Of a stretch of DNA of 64,000 bases, positions 8,214 through 16,532 are shown in pieces. The position numbers and the translations under genes are program-made. Source of the stretch: Kitasatospora azatica KCTC 9699 (GTDB taxonomy: Bacteria; Actinomycetota; Actinomycetes; Streptomycetales; Streptomycetaceae). Each line of letters opens with the position of its first letter. Position 1 is the stretch's first letter. The notes below the pieces were generated by a model, which was given only the letters and a program-made list of their open reading frames with translations, ran no database searches and had not been told where the DNA came from. The stretch is from positions 4,278,001 to 4,342,000 of the forward strand of contig NZ_JQMO01000003.1 of assembly GCF_000744785.1 (NCBI RefSeq). Reading direction: 5' to 3'.

Positions 8214-9172
8214 CAGCGGAACCTCCGTTCCAGGCGGCGGGTCACCGAGAGTTGCAGGAAGAGCACGATCGCGACGGCGACGAGGAAGACCACGCCGAGG
8301 GCCGCGCCGAGTCCGTAGTCGCCCCCGCTGACGCCGCGCTGGATCAGCACCTGGGTGAAGGTGGTGGTGGCGTAGCCGGGGCCGCCCTTGGTGAGGGTGA
8401 ACGGCAGGTCGTAGACCCGCAGACCGTTGATCAGCAGCAGGAACTGGCTGACCGTCATGGCCGGGGCCAGCAGCGGCAGGGTGATGCGGAAGAACTGCTG
8501 CCGCGGCGTGGCCCCGTCGATGGTGGCGGCCTCGTAGTAGTCCCGTGGGACGGACTGGAGGTACGCGAGGTAGAGCACGGCGTGCCAGCCGGCCTGCGCC
8601 CACACGCCGACCGTGACGACCGAGACCTTGGCGAGGGTGTTGTCCGACAACCACGGGACCGGCCCGACGCCGAAGACGTCTCCCAGTACGGAGTTGATGA
8701 CGCCCGAGGAGAGCGGGGAGAGCACGAACGTCCAGACCAGGCCGAGCAGCGCCATGCTGGGGACGGCGGGGAAGAAGAACGCCGCACGGACCGCGTTGCG
8801 ACCCGGGAAGCGGCGGTTGAGCACCGTCGCCAGCGGTATCGCGATGACGGTCACGATCACCGTGGTGGCCACCGCGTACAGCAGGGTGAAGCCCAGGCCG
8901 GTCAGGACCTCGGAGTCGGTGAAGATCTCCCGGTAGTTCCGCAGCCCCACCAGGTGACTGCTCTGGCTGAAGCCGCTGTAGTCGGTGAAGCTCCAGTACA
9001 CCGACTCGGCCAGCGGCACCAGGAAGAACAGCGCCAGCACGACGGTGATGGGGATGAGGAACGCCTGGGTGCCCAGCCGCTCGCGCAGCCGGTGGCGGCT
9101 GATGCGGCGGTCGGCGCCGGCGGACAGGCCGCCGGCACGCACCAGGGGAGGAGCAGAGGTCTCGGTCGCCAT
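8213..9172 (-). CDS. CUT1 sugar ABC transporter permease (MalF/LacF type)
   Basis: 319 residues. A cytoplasmic N-terminus is followed by about six membrane helices and the EAA loop EAATIDGATPRQQFFRITLPL. GGPGYATTTFTQVL near the C-terminus is typical of the first CUT1 permease. The ATG at 9170-9172 lies 8 bases after the stop of the binding-protein gene, with GGGAAG as a possible ribosome site. The stop overlaps the start of the partner permease by one base. The N-terminal reading frame is open further upstream, but that part is a shadow of the binding-protein gene. Confidence 0.93.
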   Translation of the reverse strand: MATETSAPPLVRAGGLSAGADRRISRHRLRERLGTQAFLIPITVVLALFFLVPLAESVYWSFTDYSGFSQSSHLVGLRNYREIFTDSEVLTGLGFTLLYAVATTVIVTVIAIPLATVLNRRFPGRNAVRAAFFFPAVPSMALLGLVWTFVLSPLSSGVINSVLGDVFGVGPVPWLSDNTLAKVSVVTVGVWAQAGWHAVLYLAYLQSVPRDYYEAATIDGATPRQQFFRITLPLLAPAMTVSQFLLLINGLRVYDLPFTLTKGGPGYATTTFTQVLIQRGVSGGDYGLGAALGVVFLVAVAIVLFLQLSVTRRLERRFR

Positions 9173-9180
9173 GGCAGGAG

Positions 9181-10467
9181 CTACTTCCCGTCGAGCTGCT
9201 TGAGCTTCTTGTCCAGGGCCGCCGGAATGTCCTGCGGCTTGACCGAGCCCTGGATCATCTGCTGCAGCTGGGTGGTCAGCTCGGTGTTCAGGTCGTTGGA
9301 GTGACGCGGCCAGGCGACGACGGGCAGGTAGATCTTGCCGGAGCGGGCGCCCGCGGCCTGGTTGGTCAGCGCCGCCGGCACGGTCGGGGTGTAGTTGCTG
9401 GTGGTGGTGATCGCGCCGCTGGAGGTGCCGTACACCTTCGCGCCGTCCAGGCTCGCCATGAACTCCAGGAACTTCAGCGCCGCCTCGGGGTTCTTGGCCT
9501 TGGCGTTGACGGCGAAGCCGGGGCTGGCGGCACCGGTCCAGTAGGTGGTGCCCTTGTTGAAGCCGGGGATGGCCCCGGTGTCGAAGGAGAGGTCCGGGGC
9601 GCTCTTCTGGACGGTCGGGACGTTCCAGGTGCCGGCGCCGAACATCGCCACCCGGCTGTTCGCGAACTCGCTGACCACCTGGTCGCCGGTCAGGCCCAGG
9701 ATGCTCTGCGGCGTCAGGCCCTGGGTGTAGAGCTTGCAGTAGGCGACGAAGGGCTCGGTCCAGGTGTCGGCGAAGGTCGTCTTGCCGGCGAAGATGTCCT
9801 GGTCGGGGAAGCCGCCGTGGTCGGCGAAGTAGCCGCCGAGCAGCCCCCACAGGGACATGAAGTTGCCCTCCTTGGCGGCGTCGTAGTACGGCGTGATGCC
9901 CTTGGCCTTCAGCGCGGCGCAGAGCTCCAGGAAACCGTCCCAGCTGTCGGGCAGGGAGCTGGCACCCACCTTGGCGAGCAGCGCCTTGTTGTACATGATG
10001 CCGCCGGCCCAGGAGGAGATGGACAGGCCGTAGACCTTGCCGTCGACGGTCATGAAGTCCTTGTTGGCGGAGTTCATCACGCTCAGGGAGGACTGGCCGG
10101 AGAGGTCCTTCACGAAGCCGCCGGGCACGATCTGCTTGTCCTCGGCGGTGAGGATGAACACGTCCGGGGCGGTGCCGGACTGCAGGCGGGTCTGCAGCGT
10201 GGAGACGTACTGCGCGACCGGCGGCGCGTAGGAGGCGGAGACGTCGAACCCGGTCTGCTGCTTGAACAGGTCGAGGACCGGCTGCATGACCGTCTGGGTG
10301 TCCCAGGACAGGAACGACAGCGTCTTCGCGCCCCCGCCGCCGCCGGCGGCCGTGCTGGTGGAGCAGGACGAGGTGGCCAGGGCGGTGCCGCCGAGCAGTG
10401 CGGCCATCAGGCTGCCCTGGACGAAGCGCCGTCTGCTGAGCTGGGCGGTGGTGGGGTCGATGGACAT
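9181..10467 (-). CDS. Extracellular sugar-binding lipoprotein (family 1 solute-binding protein)
   Basis: 428 residues. The N-terminus has a twin-arginine motif (SRRRFVQ), a hydrophobic stretch and a lipobox ending ATSSC at about residues 31-35, so it is probably Tat-exported and lipidated. The mature part is a family 1 solute-binding fold (LSFLSWDTQTVMQPVLDLFK, APDVFILTAEDK, SISSWAGGIMYNKALL). The ATG at 10465-10467 has GAGGAG upstream. The gene precedes the two permeases. The ligand cannot be read from sequence; the surrounding glycosidases suggest an arabino- or xylo-oligosaccharide. Confidence 0.93.
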   Translation of the reverse strand: MSIDPTTAQLSRRRFVQGSLMAALLGGTALATSSCSTSTAAGGGGGAKTLSFLSWDTQTVMQPVLDLFKQQTGFDVSASYAPPVAQYVSTLQTRLQSGTAPDVFILTAEDKQIVPGGFVKDLSGQSSLSVMNSANKDFMTVDGKVYGLSISSWAGGIMYNKALLAKVGASSLPDSWDGFLELCAALKAKGITPYYDAAKEGNFMSLWGLLGGYFADHGGFPDQDIFAGKTTFADTWTEPFVAYCKLYTQGLTPQSILGLTGDQVVSEFANSRVAMFGAGTWNVPTVQKSAPDLSFDTGAIPGFNKGTTYWTGAASPGFAVNAKAKNPEAALKFLEFMASLDGAKVYGTSSGAITTTSNYTPTVPAALTNQAAGARSGKIYLPVVAWPRHSNDLNTELTTQLQQMIQGSVKPQDIPAALDKKLKQLDGK

Positions 10468-10499
10468 GGTCGCTCCTCGGGGAAAGCGGGTGGTGGGGG

Positions 10500-11444
10500 T
10501 CACGGCAGGGGCAGAGCGTCGAAGGGGACGGTGTCGCGGTCGAGGACGAGCCGGTCTCCGTCCGGGGTGAGGCGGGCCAGCTGGACCACCGAGCGGCGCT
10601 GGTGGAGTCCGGCGCTGTCCGGCAGCGACGGGTCGCGGTCGGGATGGGTGAAGTAGAAGACCCAGGCGGCGTCCGGGCCGGCGACCACGTCGGCGTGGTG
10701 GCCGATCCCCCGGTCGCCGGGGCGGGTCCCGGAGCGGTCGAGGATACGGCCGGCCGGGGTCCATGCGTCGAGGTCGGTCGAGCGGAACAGGTCCTGGCCG
10801 TCCCAGCAGTCGACGATCATCCAGTACCAGCCGCCGAGGGCGAAGACGTTCGGCCCCTCGTGCGGCCGGTGCGTCAGGACCGGACCACGCACCTGCCAGT
10901 GGTGCAGATCGGTGGAGTCGGCGGCCCAGGTGTGCGCCTCGTGGCCCTCGTCCTTGTACCACATGCGCCAGCCCGAGCCGTCCGGCAGCGGATGCACGCA
11001 GGCGTCGATGACGTACGAGGAGCTGAGCGCTACCGCTCCCTGGTGTGACCAGTGCCACAGATCGGTGCTGGTGTAGTGCAGGATCTGCCGCTCGTAGCCC
11101 TCCCAGCGGTCCGGTACGCCCTGGATGTAGCTGACGTACATGTGGAACCGGCCGTCCGGCGCCCGTACGACCTCCGGCGCCCAGAAGGTGTTGGTGCCGG
11201 GCTCGAACGGGAGACTGTCGAGCACCCCGCGGTAGAGCCACTCGCGGCCGTCGGCGCTCGTGGCCACGCCGATCGCGGTGCCGTGCACCCAGGCGAAGCC
11301 GGGAGCGGACACGTCCGCGCGGCGCTGCGTGTAGAACATCCACCACTGCGTGCCGTCGTGGATCACCACCGGGTCGGTCGGACCGGAGTGGACGGGATCT
11401 TCGTACAGCGGTGCGGGGGCGGGTGCGGGGAGTGGGGAGCCCAT
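10500..11444 (-). CDS. GH43-like five-bladed beta-propeller glycosidase, cytoplasmic
   Basis: 314 residues with no signal peptide. Repeated propeller blades carry the clan motifs: GPTDPVVIHDGTQWWMFYTQ (candidate catalytic Asp in the TDPVV turn), NTFWAPEVVRAPDGRFHMYVS and the SSYVIDACVH region. These are typical of GH43/GH117-like enzymes. An intracellular enzyme next to an importer fits trimming of imported oligosaccharides. The frame is open to 11564, but the ATG at 11442-11444 is preferred because GGAAGAAG precedes it and the extra N-terminus looks non-coding. It heads the minus-strand transporter/exoprotein set and diverges from the gene at 11786. The substrate is uncertain. Confidence 0.82.
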   Translation of the reverse strand: MGSPLPAPAPAPLYEDPVHSGPTDPVVIHDGTQWWMFYTQRRADVSAPGFAWVHGTAIGVATSADGREWLYRGVLDSLPFEPGTNTFWAPEVVRAPDGRFHMYVSYIQGVPDRWEGYERQILHYTSTDLWHWSHQGAVALSSSYVIDACVHPLPDGSGWRMWYKDEGHEAHTWAADSTDLHHWQVRGPVLTHRPHEGPNVFALGGWYWMIVDCWDGQDLFRSTDLDAWTPAGRILDRSGTRPGDRGIGHHADVVAGPDAAWVFYFTHPDRDPSLPDSAGLHQRRSVVQLARLTPDGDRLVLDRDTVPFDALPLP

Positions 11445-11785
11445 GGCGACCTTCTTCTTCCGGCAGCGGCCGGTGTCGTCGGGAGGCGTCGTACGCCGCG
11501 GTCCGAGACGGAAACCGGACGGCGAGAGCGGGATCAGCATGGACGTTGGGTACATCGTCGTCAAGCCCTGATGTCCACGAGTTTTCGGCCAGGTTTCACG
11601 GATCGCCTACTAATCCGTTCATCTCTGGCGATGTTTCTGCACGTGAGGCGGCCTATGCCTACCTTTGTCGCCCGCAGCATCGGCTGGTGTAGTCCGGGAG
11701 TCGCCGTCCACTCCGTTGACAACGATGAATCACCGATGCGATGCTCACCGCGCTCAGGGCCCAAGAGGACGAGGAGACATTGACC
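11445..11785. promoter_or_regulatory. Divergent promoter region between the two GH43-type genes, with LacI-like palindrome
   Basis: 341 bases separate the two divergent glycosidase genes and hold no convincing gene. At 11714-11724 lies the perfect palindrome CGTTGACAACG, with the central A-T base of a LacI-type operator. It overlaps a TTGACA hexamer at 11716-11721 that could be the -35 box for the plus-strand operon. The LacI pair at 12830-14895 would be the obvious candidates to bind here. The assignment is inferred from pattern and position only. Confidence 0.45.
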
Positions 11786-12820
11786 GTGCCAGCACGTACC
11801 AGCCTGGACCAGGTGCCGTCAGCCGCCGCGCCATCCACCCTTGGCCCGGCTCCGCATCCGCCGGCTGGATACCTGTTCGCGTACTTCGCCGGTGAGCACA
11901 CCCACGACGGCGAGCAGGTCCGGTTCGCGCTCTGCGACAGCCCCCAGCCCTCCCACTGGCGGGAACTCACCGGCATACCCCGGCTCGCCCCCGCCGGAGG
12001 CGGCGCGCGGGACCCGTTCCTGATCCGCGACGCCCACGGCGACGGATTCCACCTGCTCGCCACCGACCTGCGCATCCACGGCAGCGAGGGCTGGGAGCAG
12101 GCCGTCGCCCACGGCAGCCGCAACCTGCTGGTCTGGCACTCGCCGGACCTCCATGCGTGGGACGGCCCGCACCGGGTCGAGGTCATGTCCGAACAGGCCG
12201 GCTGCGTCTGGGCGCCGGAGGCGGTCTGGGATCCCCAGCGACGCGAGTACCTGGTCTTCTGGGCCTCGACCCTCTACGACGAGGACGATCCCGACCACCT
12301 GCGCCCGTCCTACCACCGCATGTGGTGCGCGACCACCACGGACTTCCGCACCTTCGGCGCCCCGCAGGTGTGGGTCGACACGGGACACCCGGTCATCGAC
12401 TCCACCGTGGTCGAGGACGACGGCTGGTTCTACCGGTTCAGCAAGGACGAACGGCAGCCCGAGACCCCCGACGCCAAGTTCGTGTTCGTCGAGCGCTCCC
12501 GCGAACTGGCGGCACTCCAGTACGAACCCGTGGCCAAGGGGCTGGGTCGCGGCGTGGCCGGCGCCCCCGGCTTGCAGCACGCCGAGGGACCGATCGTCCT
12601 GCCGGCCCCGGACCGACAGGGCTGGTTCGTGCTGCTGGACGAGTTCCTCGGCCGCGGCTACGTCCCCTTCCACGCCGACCGGCTGGACAGCCCCGTCTGG
12701 CATCCGGTCGCCGACCCCGAGCAGTGCTCCGTCCCGCCGGGGCTCAGACACGGCTCGGTGCTCGCGCTGACCGGCGCCGAGTGCACAGCACTGCTCCGGC
12801 TCGCCGCGCCGGAAGCCTAG
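11786..12820 (+). CDS. GH43-family glycosidase, cytoplasmic
   Basis: 344 residues from a GTG start preceded by GAGGAG; an ATG at 11741 in the same frame is possible but lacks a ribosome site. There is no signal peptide. Motifs of GH43 arabinofuranosidase/xylosidase-like enzymes are visible: GYLFAYFAGEHTHDGEQV at the N-terminus, ARDPFLIRDAHGDGFHLLAT with the candidate catalytic Asp in RDPF, NLLVWHSPDLHAWD, and VWAPEAVWDP, the usual position of the general acid region. It begins a plus-strand operon with two LacI genes; the gap to the next start is 9 bases. It would act on oligosaccharides after import. Confidence 0.85.
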   Translation: MPARTSLDQVPSAAAPSTLGPAPHPPAGYLFAYFAGEHTHDGEQVRFALCDSPQPSHWRELTGIPRLAPAGGGARDPFLIRDAHGDGFHLLATDLRIHGSEGWEQAVAHGSRNLLVWHSPDLHAWDGPHRVEVMSEQAGCVWAPEAVWDPQRREYLVFWASTLYDEDDPDHLRPSYHRMWCATTTDFRTFGAPQVWVDTGHPVIDSTVVEDDGWFYRFSKDERQPETPDAKFVFVERSRELAALQYEPVAKGLGRGVAGAPGLQHAEGPIVLPAPDRQGWFVLLDEFLGRGYVPFHADRLDSPVWHPVADPEQCSVPPGLRHGSVLALTGAECTALLRLAAPEA

Positions 12821-12829
12821 AGTTCAGCC

Positions 12830-13870
12830 ATGCCCACGATGTACGACGTGGCCCTGCGCGCCGGGGTCTCCCTCAAGACGGTCTCCCGTGTGGTCAACGG
12901 CGAGCCCAACGTCAGCGAGGAGACCCGGCGGAAGGTCACCGCAGCCATAGCGGAGCTGGACTTCCGCCCCAACTCGGTCGCCCGCAACCTGCGCACCGGG
13001 CGCGTCGACCTCGTCGGCCTCGCGCTGCCGTACCTGTCCCAGCCCTACTTCTCGGCGCTCGCCGAGGCGATCATGCGCGAGGCCGAGCGCCGCGGACTGA
13101 CCGTCCTCGTCGAGCTGACCGGAGGCGACGCCGAAGCCGAACTCGCCCTCGTCCGCGAGCACGGCCACCACCTCGGCGGGCTGCTGCTGTACCCCATCGG
13201 GCTCTCCGACGCCCAGGCCCGTTCCGTGGCGGAGACGGTGCCCGCGGTCCTCATGTCCGAACGACCGTACGACGCACCGGTCGACCGGGTCGCCATGGCC
13301 AACCGGGAGGGCGTCCGGGCCCTGGTCGGCCACATGGCCTCCCTCGGATACACCCGGATCGCCGCTCTCGGCGCCGACCACACCGGACTCCCGGAACGCT
13401 CCGCCGCCCACCTGCGCCTGGACGGCTACCGCGACGGCCTGCGCGACGCGGGGCTGCCCTACGACCCGGAGCTCGTCCTCGATGTCGGCACCCCGCACTG
13501 GAGCCGGTCCGCAGGTGCCGAGCAGCTGCGCCGTCTGATCGCCTCACAGGTCCGGTTCGACGCCGTGGTGGCCTTCGCGGACGCGCTCGCCCTCGGCGCC
13601 CTGCACGCCGTGCAGGAAGCGCGGCTCCGGGTTCCCGCCGATGTGGCCGTCGCAGGCTTCGACGACACCGACGAGGCCCGCTACTCCTACCCGTCGCTGA
13701 CCTCCGTCGCACCCGGAACGGCGCAGATCGCGCGCGAGGCACTCGACCTGCTCCGCGACCGCATGTCCGGCACCGCCCCCCAGGGAGAGGGCCGCCTCGT
13801 CGTGGCCGACTTCGAACTGGTCGTCAGGGAATCCACGCTGGGAGGGAGCGCCGCATGGGCAGGAGCGTGA
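12830..13870 (+). CDS. LacI-family transcriptional regulator (first of a tandem pair)
   Basis: 346 residues. The N-terminal helix-turn-helix and hinge are clear (TMYDVALRAGVSLKTVSRVV, then NVSEETRRKV and FRPNSVARNLRTG). A periplasmic-binding-protein-like sensor with GFDDTDEARYSYPSLTSVAPG near the end completes the LacI layout. It starts 9 bases after the GH43 gene and overlaps the next LacI gene by 16 bases, so the three are probably one operon. It is a likely repressor of this sugar locus, induced by a breakdown product of the substrate. The full length argues against decay. Confidence 0.93.
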   Translation: MPTMYDVALRAGVSLKTVSRVVNGEPNVSEETRRKVTAAIAELDFRPNSVARNLRTGRVDLVGLALPYLSQPYFSALAEAIMREAERRGLTVLVELTGGDAEAELALVREHGHHLGGLLLYPIGLSDAQARSVAETVPAVLMSERPYDAPVDRVAMANREGVRALVGHMASLGYTRIAALGADHTGLPERSAAHLRLDGYRDGLRDAGLPYDPELVLDVGTPHWSRSAGAEQLRRLIASQVRFDAVVAFADALALGALHAVQEARLRVPADVAVAGFDDTDEARYSYPSLTSVAPGTAQIAREALDLLRDRMSGTAPQGEGRLVVADFELVVRESTLGGSAAWAGA

Positions 13871-14895
13871 CGATGCGCGCGGTCGCCGAGCGCGCGGGAG
13901 TCTCGACCAAGACCGTCTCCAACGTCGTCAACGGCACCGGCGCCTTCAGCCCCGAGACGGAGCGCCGCGTCCGGGCCGCCGTGGAAGAACTCGGCTACCG
14001 CCTCAACCCCTTCGCTCGGGGCCTGCGTTCGCGCCGCACCGACACGGTCGCCCTGGCCGTTCCCAACCTCTACCAGCCCTTCTACGCCGAACTGGCCGAG
14101 CAGGTCATCCGCGCCCAGGAGATCCAGGGGCTGAAGGTCGTCCTCGAAGCCACCCACGGGAACGCGGAGCGCGAGCGGGCGGTTCTCACCGGCGCCCGCC
14201 GGGAACTGGTCGACGGCGTCATCTATGTGCCACACACCTTAGCCCCCGAGGAGCGGGCGAATCTGTCGGTCGCCCAGCCGACCGTGGTCCTCGGCGAACG
14301 ACCCGACCCCGCCGGCGACCCCGGTGTCGACTCCGGCGTCGACTTCCTCGAGACCGCCAACGAGGAAGGCGCCTACGCGGCCGTCGGCCACCTCCTCGCC
14401 CAGGGGCGACGCCGCATCGCCGCCATCGGCGAGCGACCCGACTGGCAGGTCGGCGCACAGCGGCTGGCCGGCTACCGCAGAGCGCTCGCCGACGCCGGCG
14501 TCCCCTACGACCCATCTCTGGTCATCGGCGTGGACAACGTGGACATGTGGGCCTCGGGCGTGGGCGCGGCCACCCGCCTGCTCCGGACCCGGGTCCGCTT
14601 CGACGCGCTCTGCTGCCTCAACGACGTCATGGCCATCGGCGCGCTCTCCGTCCTGGAACGCAGCGGCATCGCCGTCCCCGGAGAGGTCGCCCTCCTCGGC
14701 TTCGACGACATCGAAGCCGCCCGCTACGCCTCCCCGCCGCTGACAACGGTCGACCCGCACACCGAGTCGCTGGCCCGCGCCGCAGTCTCCCTGCTGCGCT
14801 CGCGCCTGGAACTGGACGACTTCCGTGAGATGCCCAGCCGCCGCGAGACCGTGGGCTTCACCCTGCGGGTCCGGATGTCGACGAGCGAAGCGTGA
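13855..14895 (+). CDS. LacI-family transcriptional regulator (second of a tandem pair)
   Basis: 346 residues, starting inside the 3' end of the previous LacI gene with GGGAGGGAG as ribosome site. The HTH is TMRAVAERAGVSTKTVSNVV with hinge LNPFARGLRSRRTDTV; the sensor ends with LGFDDIEAARYASPPLTTVD. It is a clear homologue of its neighbour, but the recognition helix (STKTVSNVV against SLKTVSRVV) and sensor differ, so operator and effector may differ. A hairpin at 14899-14917 follows the stop. Confidence 0.93.
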   Translation: MGRSVTMRAVAERAGVSTKTVSNVVNGTGAFSPETERRVRAAVEELGYRLNPFARGLRSRRTDTVALAVPNLYQPFYAELAEQVIRAQEIQGLKVVLEATHGNAERERAVLTGARRELVDGVIYVPHTLAPEERANLSVAQPTVVLGERPDPAGDPGVDSGVDFLETANEEGAYAAVGHLLAQGRRRIAAIGERPDWQVGAQRLAGYRRALADAGVPYDPSLVIGVDNVDMWASGVGAATRLLRTRVRFDALCCLNDVMAIGALSVLERSGIAVPGEVALLGFDDIEAARYASPPLTTVDPHTESLARAAVSLLRSRLELDDFREMPSRRETVGFTLRVRMSTSEA

Positions 14896-15343
14896 AGGCC
14901 GCTCAGCACGTGAGCGGAGCACGCTGATTCGCAGGGAGCAGACGGGCTCGGTGGCCAGTCTCCGGCGTGTTCGGTGAGACTGCGCCTATCTGCCTACTGC
15001 CTACTGCCCACTGAGCAACCTGCTGCTGGAACACTGCGCTCCACACGGGCCTGAAGGGGACGGGACATGACCGGTGGTGTCGCCAGGCATTGAGAACCTC
15101 CCAGCCGACTTCGTGCCCGTGCTCGGTTACCTTCCGGGCGGGCTCGCTTCCGCCCGGTCGGACACCCGTTGGGCGTACCAGGAACCCGGGCAGGGTGCCC
15201 AGGCCGAGCCGCTGCGCGGTCGCGGGGGATTGAGGGGCGCGACCCTGATGCTACGCAGCGAGCCCTGCGACAGGGTGGAGGGACGGGAGCCCGCCGGATG
15301 GCGACCCTGGCTCCTGAATGGCACGACGAAGGGCTGGCCGAAG
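14896..15343. other. Intergenic stretch with terminator hairpin; no gene recognised
   Basis: It begins with a 7-bp hairpin (CCGCTCA at 14899-14905 pairing with TGAGCGG at 14911-14917), a likely end signal for the LacI operon. A short GCCTACT run repeats near 14990-15010. A reading frame stays open from about 15074, but its upstream part has no coding-like codon bias. I see no other gene. Confidence 0.5.
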
Positions 15344-15478
15344 ATGATGGTGGATCGTGACACCGAGTTCGACCTGGAGGCCTTGCAGCTCCTCCCCGAG
15401 GAGCTGGCGGCGGAGCAGGTCTGGTGTCGGCTTACCTGCAACCACACCATTTGCGATCACAGCAAGATTCTGGACTGA
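15344..15478 (+). CDS. Candidate RiPP (lanthipeptide-like) precursor peptide, 44 residues
   Basis: The peptide has an acidic leader-like N-terminus (TEFDLEALQLLPEELAAEQ) and a short Cys/Thr-rich tail (VWCRLTCNHTICDHSKILD). FDL(E/D) followed by a Leu-rich acidic stretch recalls lanthipeptide leaders. The tail has three Cys, two Thr and one Ser, enough for three thioether rings. The upstream frame to 15074 looks non-coding, so I chose ATG 15344 (ATG 15347 is equally possible), with AAGGG about 10 bases upstream. No LanB/C/M/KC, protease or transporter lies nearby, so modification would have to be supplied elsewhere, or the resemblance is accidental. A strong hairpin follows at 15578-15613. Confidence 0.4.
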   Translation: MMVDRDTEFDLEALQLLPEELAAEQVWCRLTCNHTICDHSKILD

Positions 15479-15787
15479 CACGGGGGCTGCACGCGGCGGG
15501 TGCCGCGGACAGCCGGGGAACGGTGGCCCCTGACGGCCGGGCGGGTGTCGACGGACCAGCTGGTCCGCCGCGTCCGCGGGGCCCGGTACCGGTGGAAACC
15601 GGTGCCGGGCCCCTTCGTGCGTTCACCGAGCGGCCGGGCGTGGCGCCGAACAGCACTTGTCCACGGGTTTGGGAGGCAGTCGGCGCTCGCGGAGAATCGA
15701 AATGTTCATGGACTCGGACAGCACCGGCCCCCCTGGCCCCGCCCTGGTGATGTGCATGTTGCCAGGGCAGTCCGGTTGCGGCCGGAG
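15479..15787. other. Intergenic stretch with a strong hairpin and a 16-bp palindrome
   Basis: At 15578-15613 a 16-bp stem with one mismatch (loop 15594-15597) forms a probable terminator for the small upstream gene and/or the minus-strand TetR gene. At 15552-15567 lies the perfect palindrome CGGACCAGCTGGTCCG, a possible protein-binding site with no obvious target gene. No coding sequence is supported. Confidence 0.55.
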
Positions 15788-16411
15788 TCAGCGGTATGCG
15801 GCGAGGAAGGCCCGGACGCCCGCGTCGGCGTAGTGGTCGAGTTGGGGCTGGGTGTGCTGCGGGCTGCCGTGGAACATGGCTTTGTTGACCGGGATCCACA
15901 GCAGCAGGCCGGAGAAGTGGTTGGCGGCCAGGAGGGGGTCGTCGATCCGCAGCAGGCCCTGGTCGGCCAGGCGTTGGAAGGTGTCGGCAAGGGTGGCCAG
16001 TACCCGCTCGAAGCCCTGCTCGTACCAGGCGGCGCCCAGGTCGGGGAAGGTGTCGGCGTTGGCGATGATGAGGCGCCGCAGCTGGAGCACCTGGGGCTGG
16101 GTGAGGGCGGTCAAGAACTGGCGGGCCAGCCGGAGCAGGTTCTCCTCCAGTGAGTTGGCGTCGGCGGGGATGCCGGCCACCAGGTCGATCATGGCCTCGA
16201 TCCGGTCGGTGGTGGCCAGGACGATCGCGGCGAACAGCTTCTCCTTGTCGGCGAAGTGCTTGTACACCGTCTGCTTGGATACGGCGGCCAGCCTGGCGAT
16301 GTCGTCCATGCTCGTGCCGGCGTAGCCCTTCGCCATGAACACCGTTGTCGCGGCTTCCATGATCGCCTGGTGCTTGCGGGCCGAGCGGCCGCCGGGTTCG
16401 TTCGTTTCCAT
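15788..16411 (-). CDS. TetR/AcrR-family transcriptional regulator
   Basis: 207 residues from the ATG at 16409-16411, which has a textbook AAGGAGG site; the frame is open further upstream but runs through the operator repeats. The N-terminal HTH is clear (IMEAATTVFMAKGYAGTSMD, VSKQTVYKHFADKEKLF). The C-terminal half is a TetR ligand-binding domain with FPDLGAAWYEQGFERVL and an Arg/Leu-rich region typical of AefR-like members. It diverges from the DUF998 membrane protein at 16533, with three operator-like repeats between them. It is therefore a likely autorepressor that also controls that neighbour. Confidence 0.92.
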   Translation of the reverse strand: METNEPGGRSARKHQAIMEAATTVFMAKGYAGTSMDDIARLAAVSKQTVYKHFADKEKLFAAIVLATTDRIEAMIDLVAGIPADANSLEENLLRLARQFLTALTQPQVLQLRRLIIANADTFPDLGAAWYEQGFERVLATLADTFQRLADQGLLRIDDPLLAANHFSGLLLWIPVNKAMFHGSPQHTQPQLDHYADAGVRAFLAAYR

Positions 16412-16431
16412 GTTTCCTCCTTCGAGCAACA

Positions 16432-16500
16432 GTACTGGACAGTCCAGTTCCACGATGGGTACTGTACCGTCCAGTTCTGTAGTACTGTACCGTCCAGTTC
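16432..16500. promoter_or_regulatory. Three tandem TetR-type operator repeats
   Basis: Three 19-bp repeats start at 16432, 16459 and 16482. The second and third are identical (GTACTGTACCGTCCAGTTC); the first differs in the middle and contains the perfect palindrome ACTGGACAGTCCAGT. They lie between the divergent TetR and DUF998 starts, spaced 27 and 23 bases apart, about two DNA turns. They are very likely binding sites for the adjacent TetR protein. Confidence 0.75.
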
Positions 16501-16532
16501 CGAGGTCCAACCTCGGCTTAGGGGGATTTCGC

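Noticed and set aside
7380..10467. Search for an ABC ATPase gene for either sugar importer (here and 24338-27480)
   Set aside because: No Walker motifs occur in either locus. The only ABC ATPase in the window (50652-51575) belongs to an ABC-2 exporter.
12157..14895. A long frame that runs through the GH43 and first LacI gene into the second LacI gene
   Set aside because: Only its last 346 codons (from 13855) are a gene; the earlier part is an Arg/Pro-rich off-frame reading of two well-supported genes.
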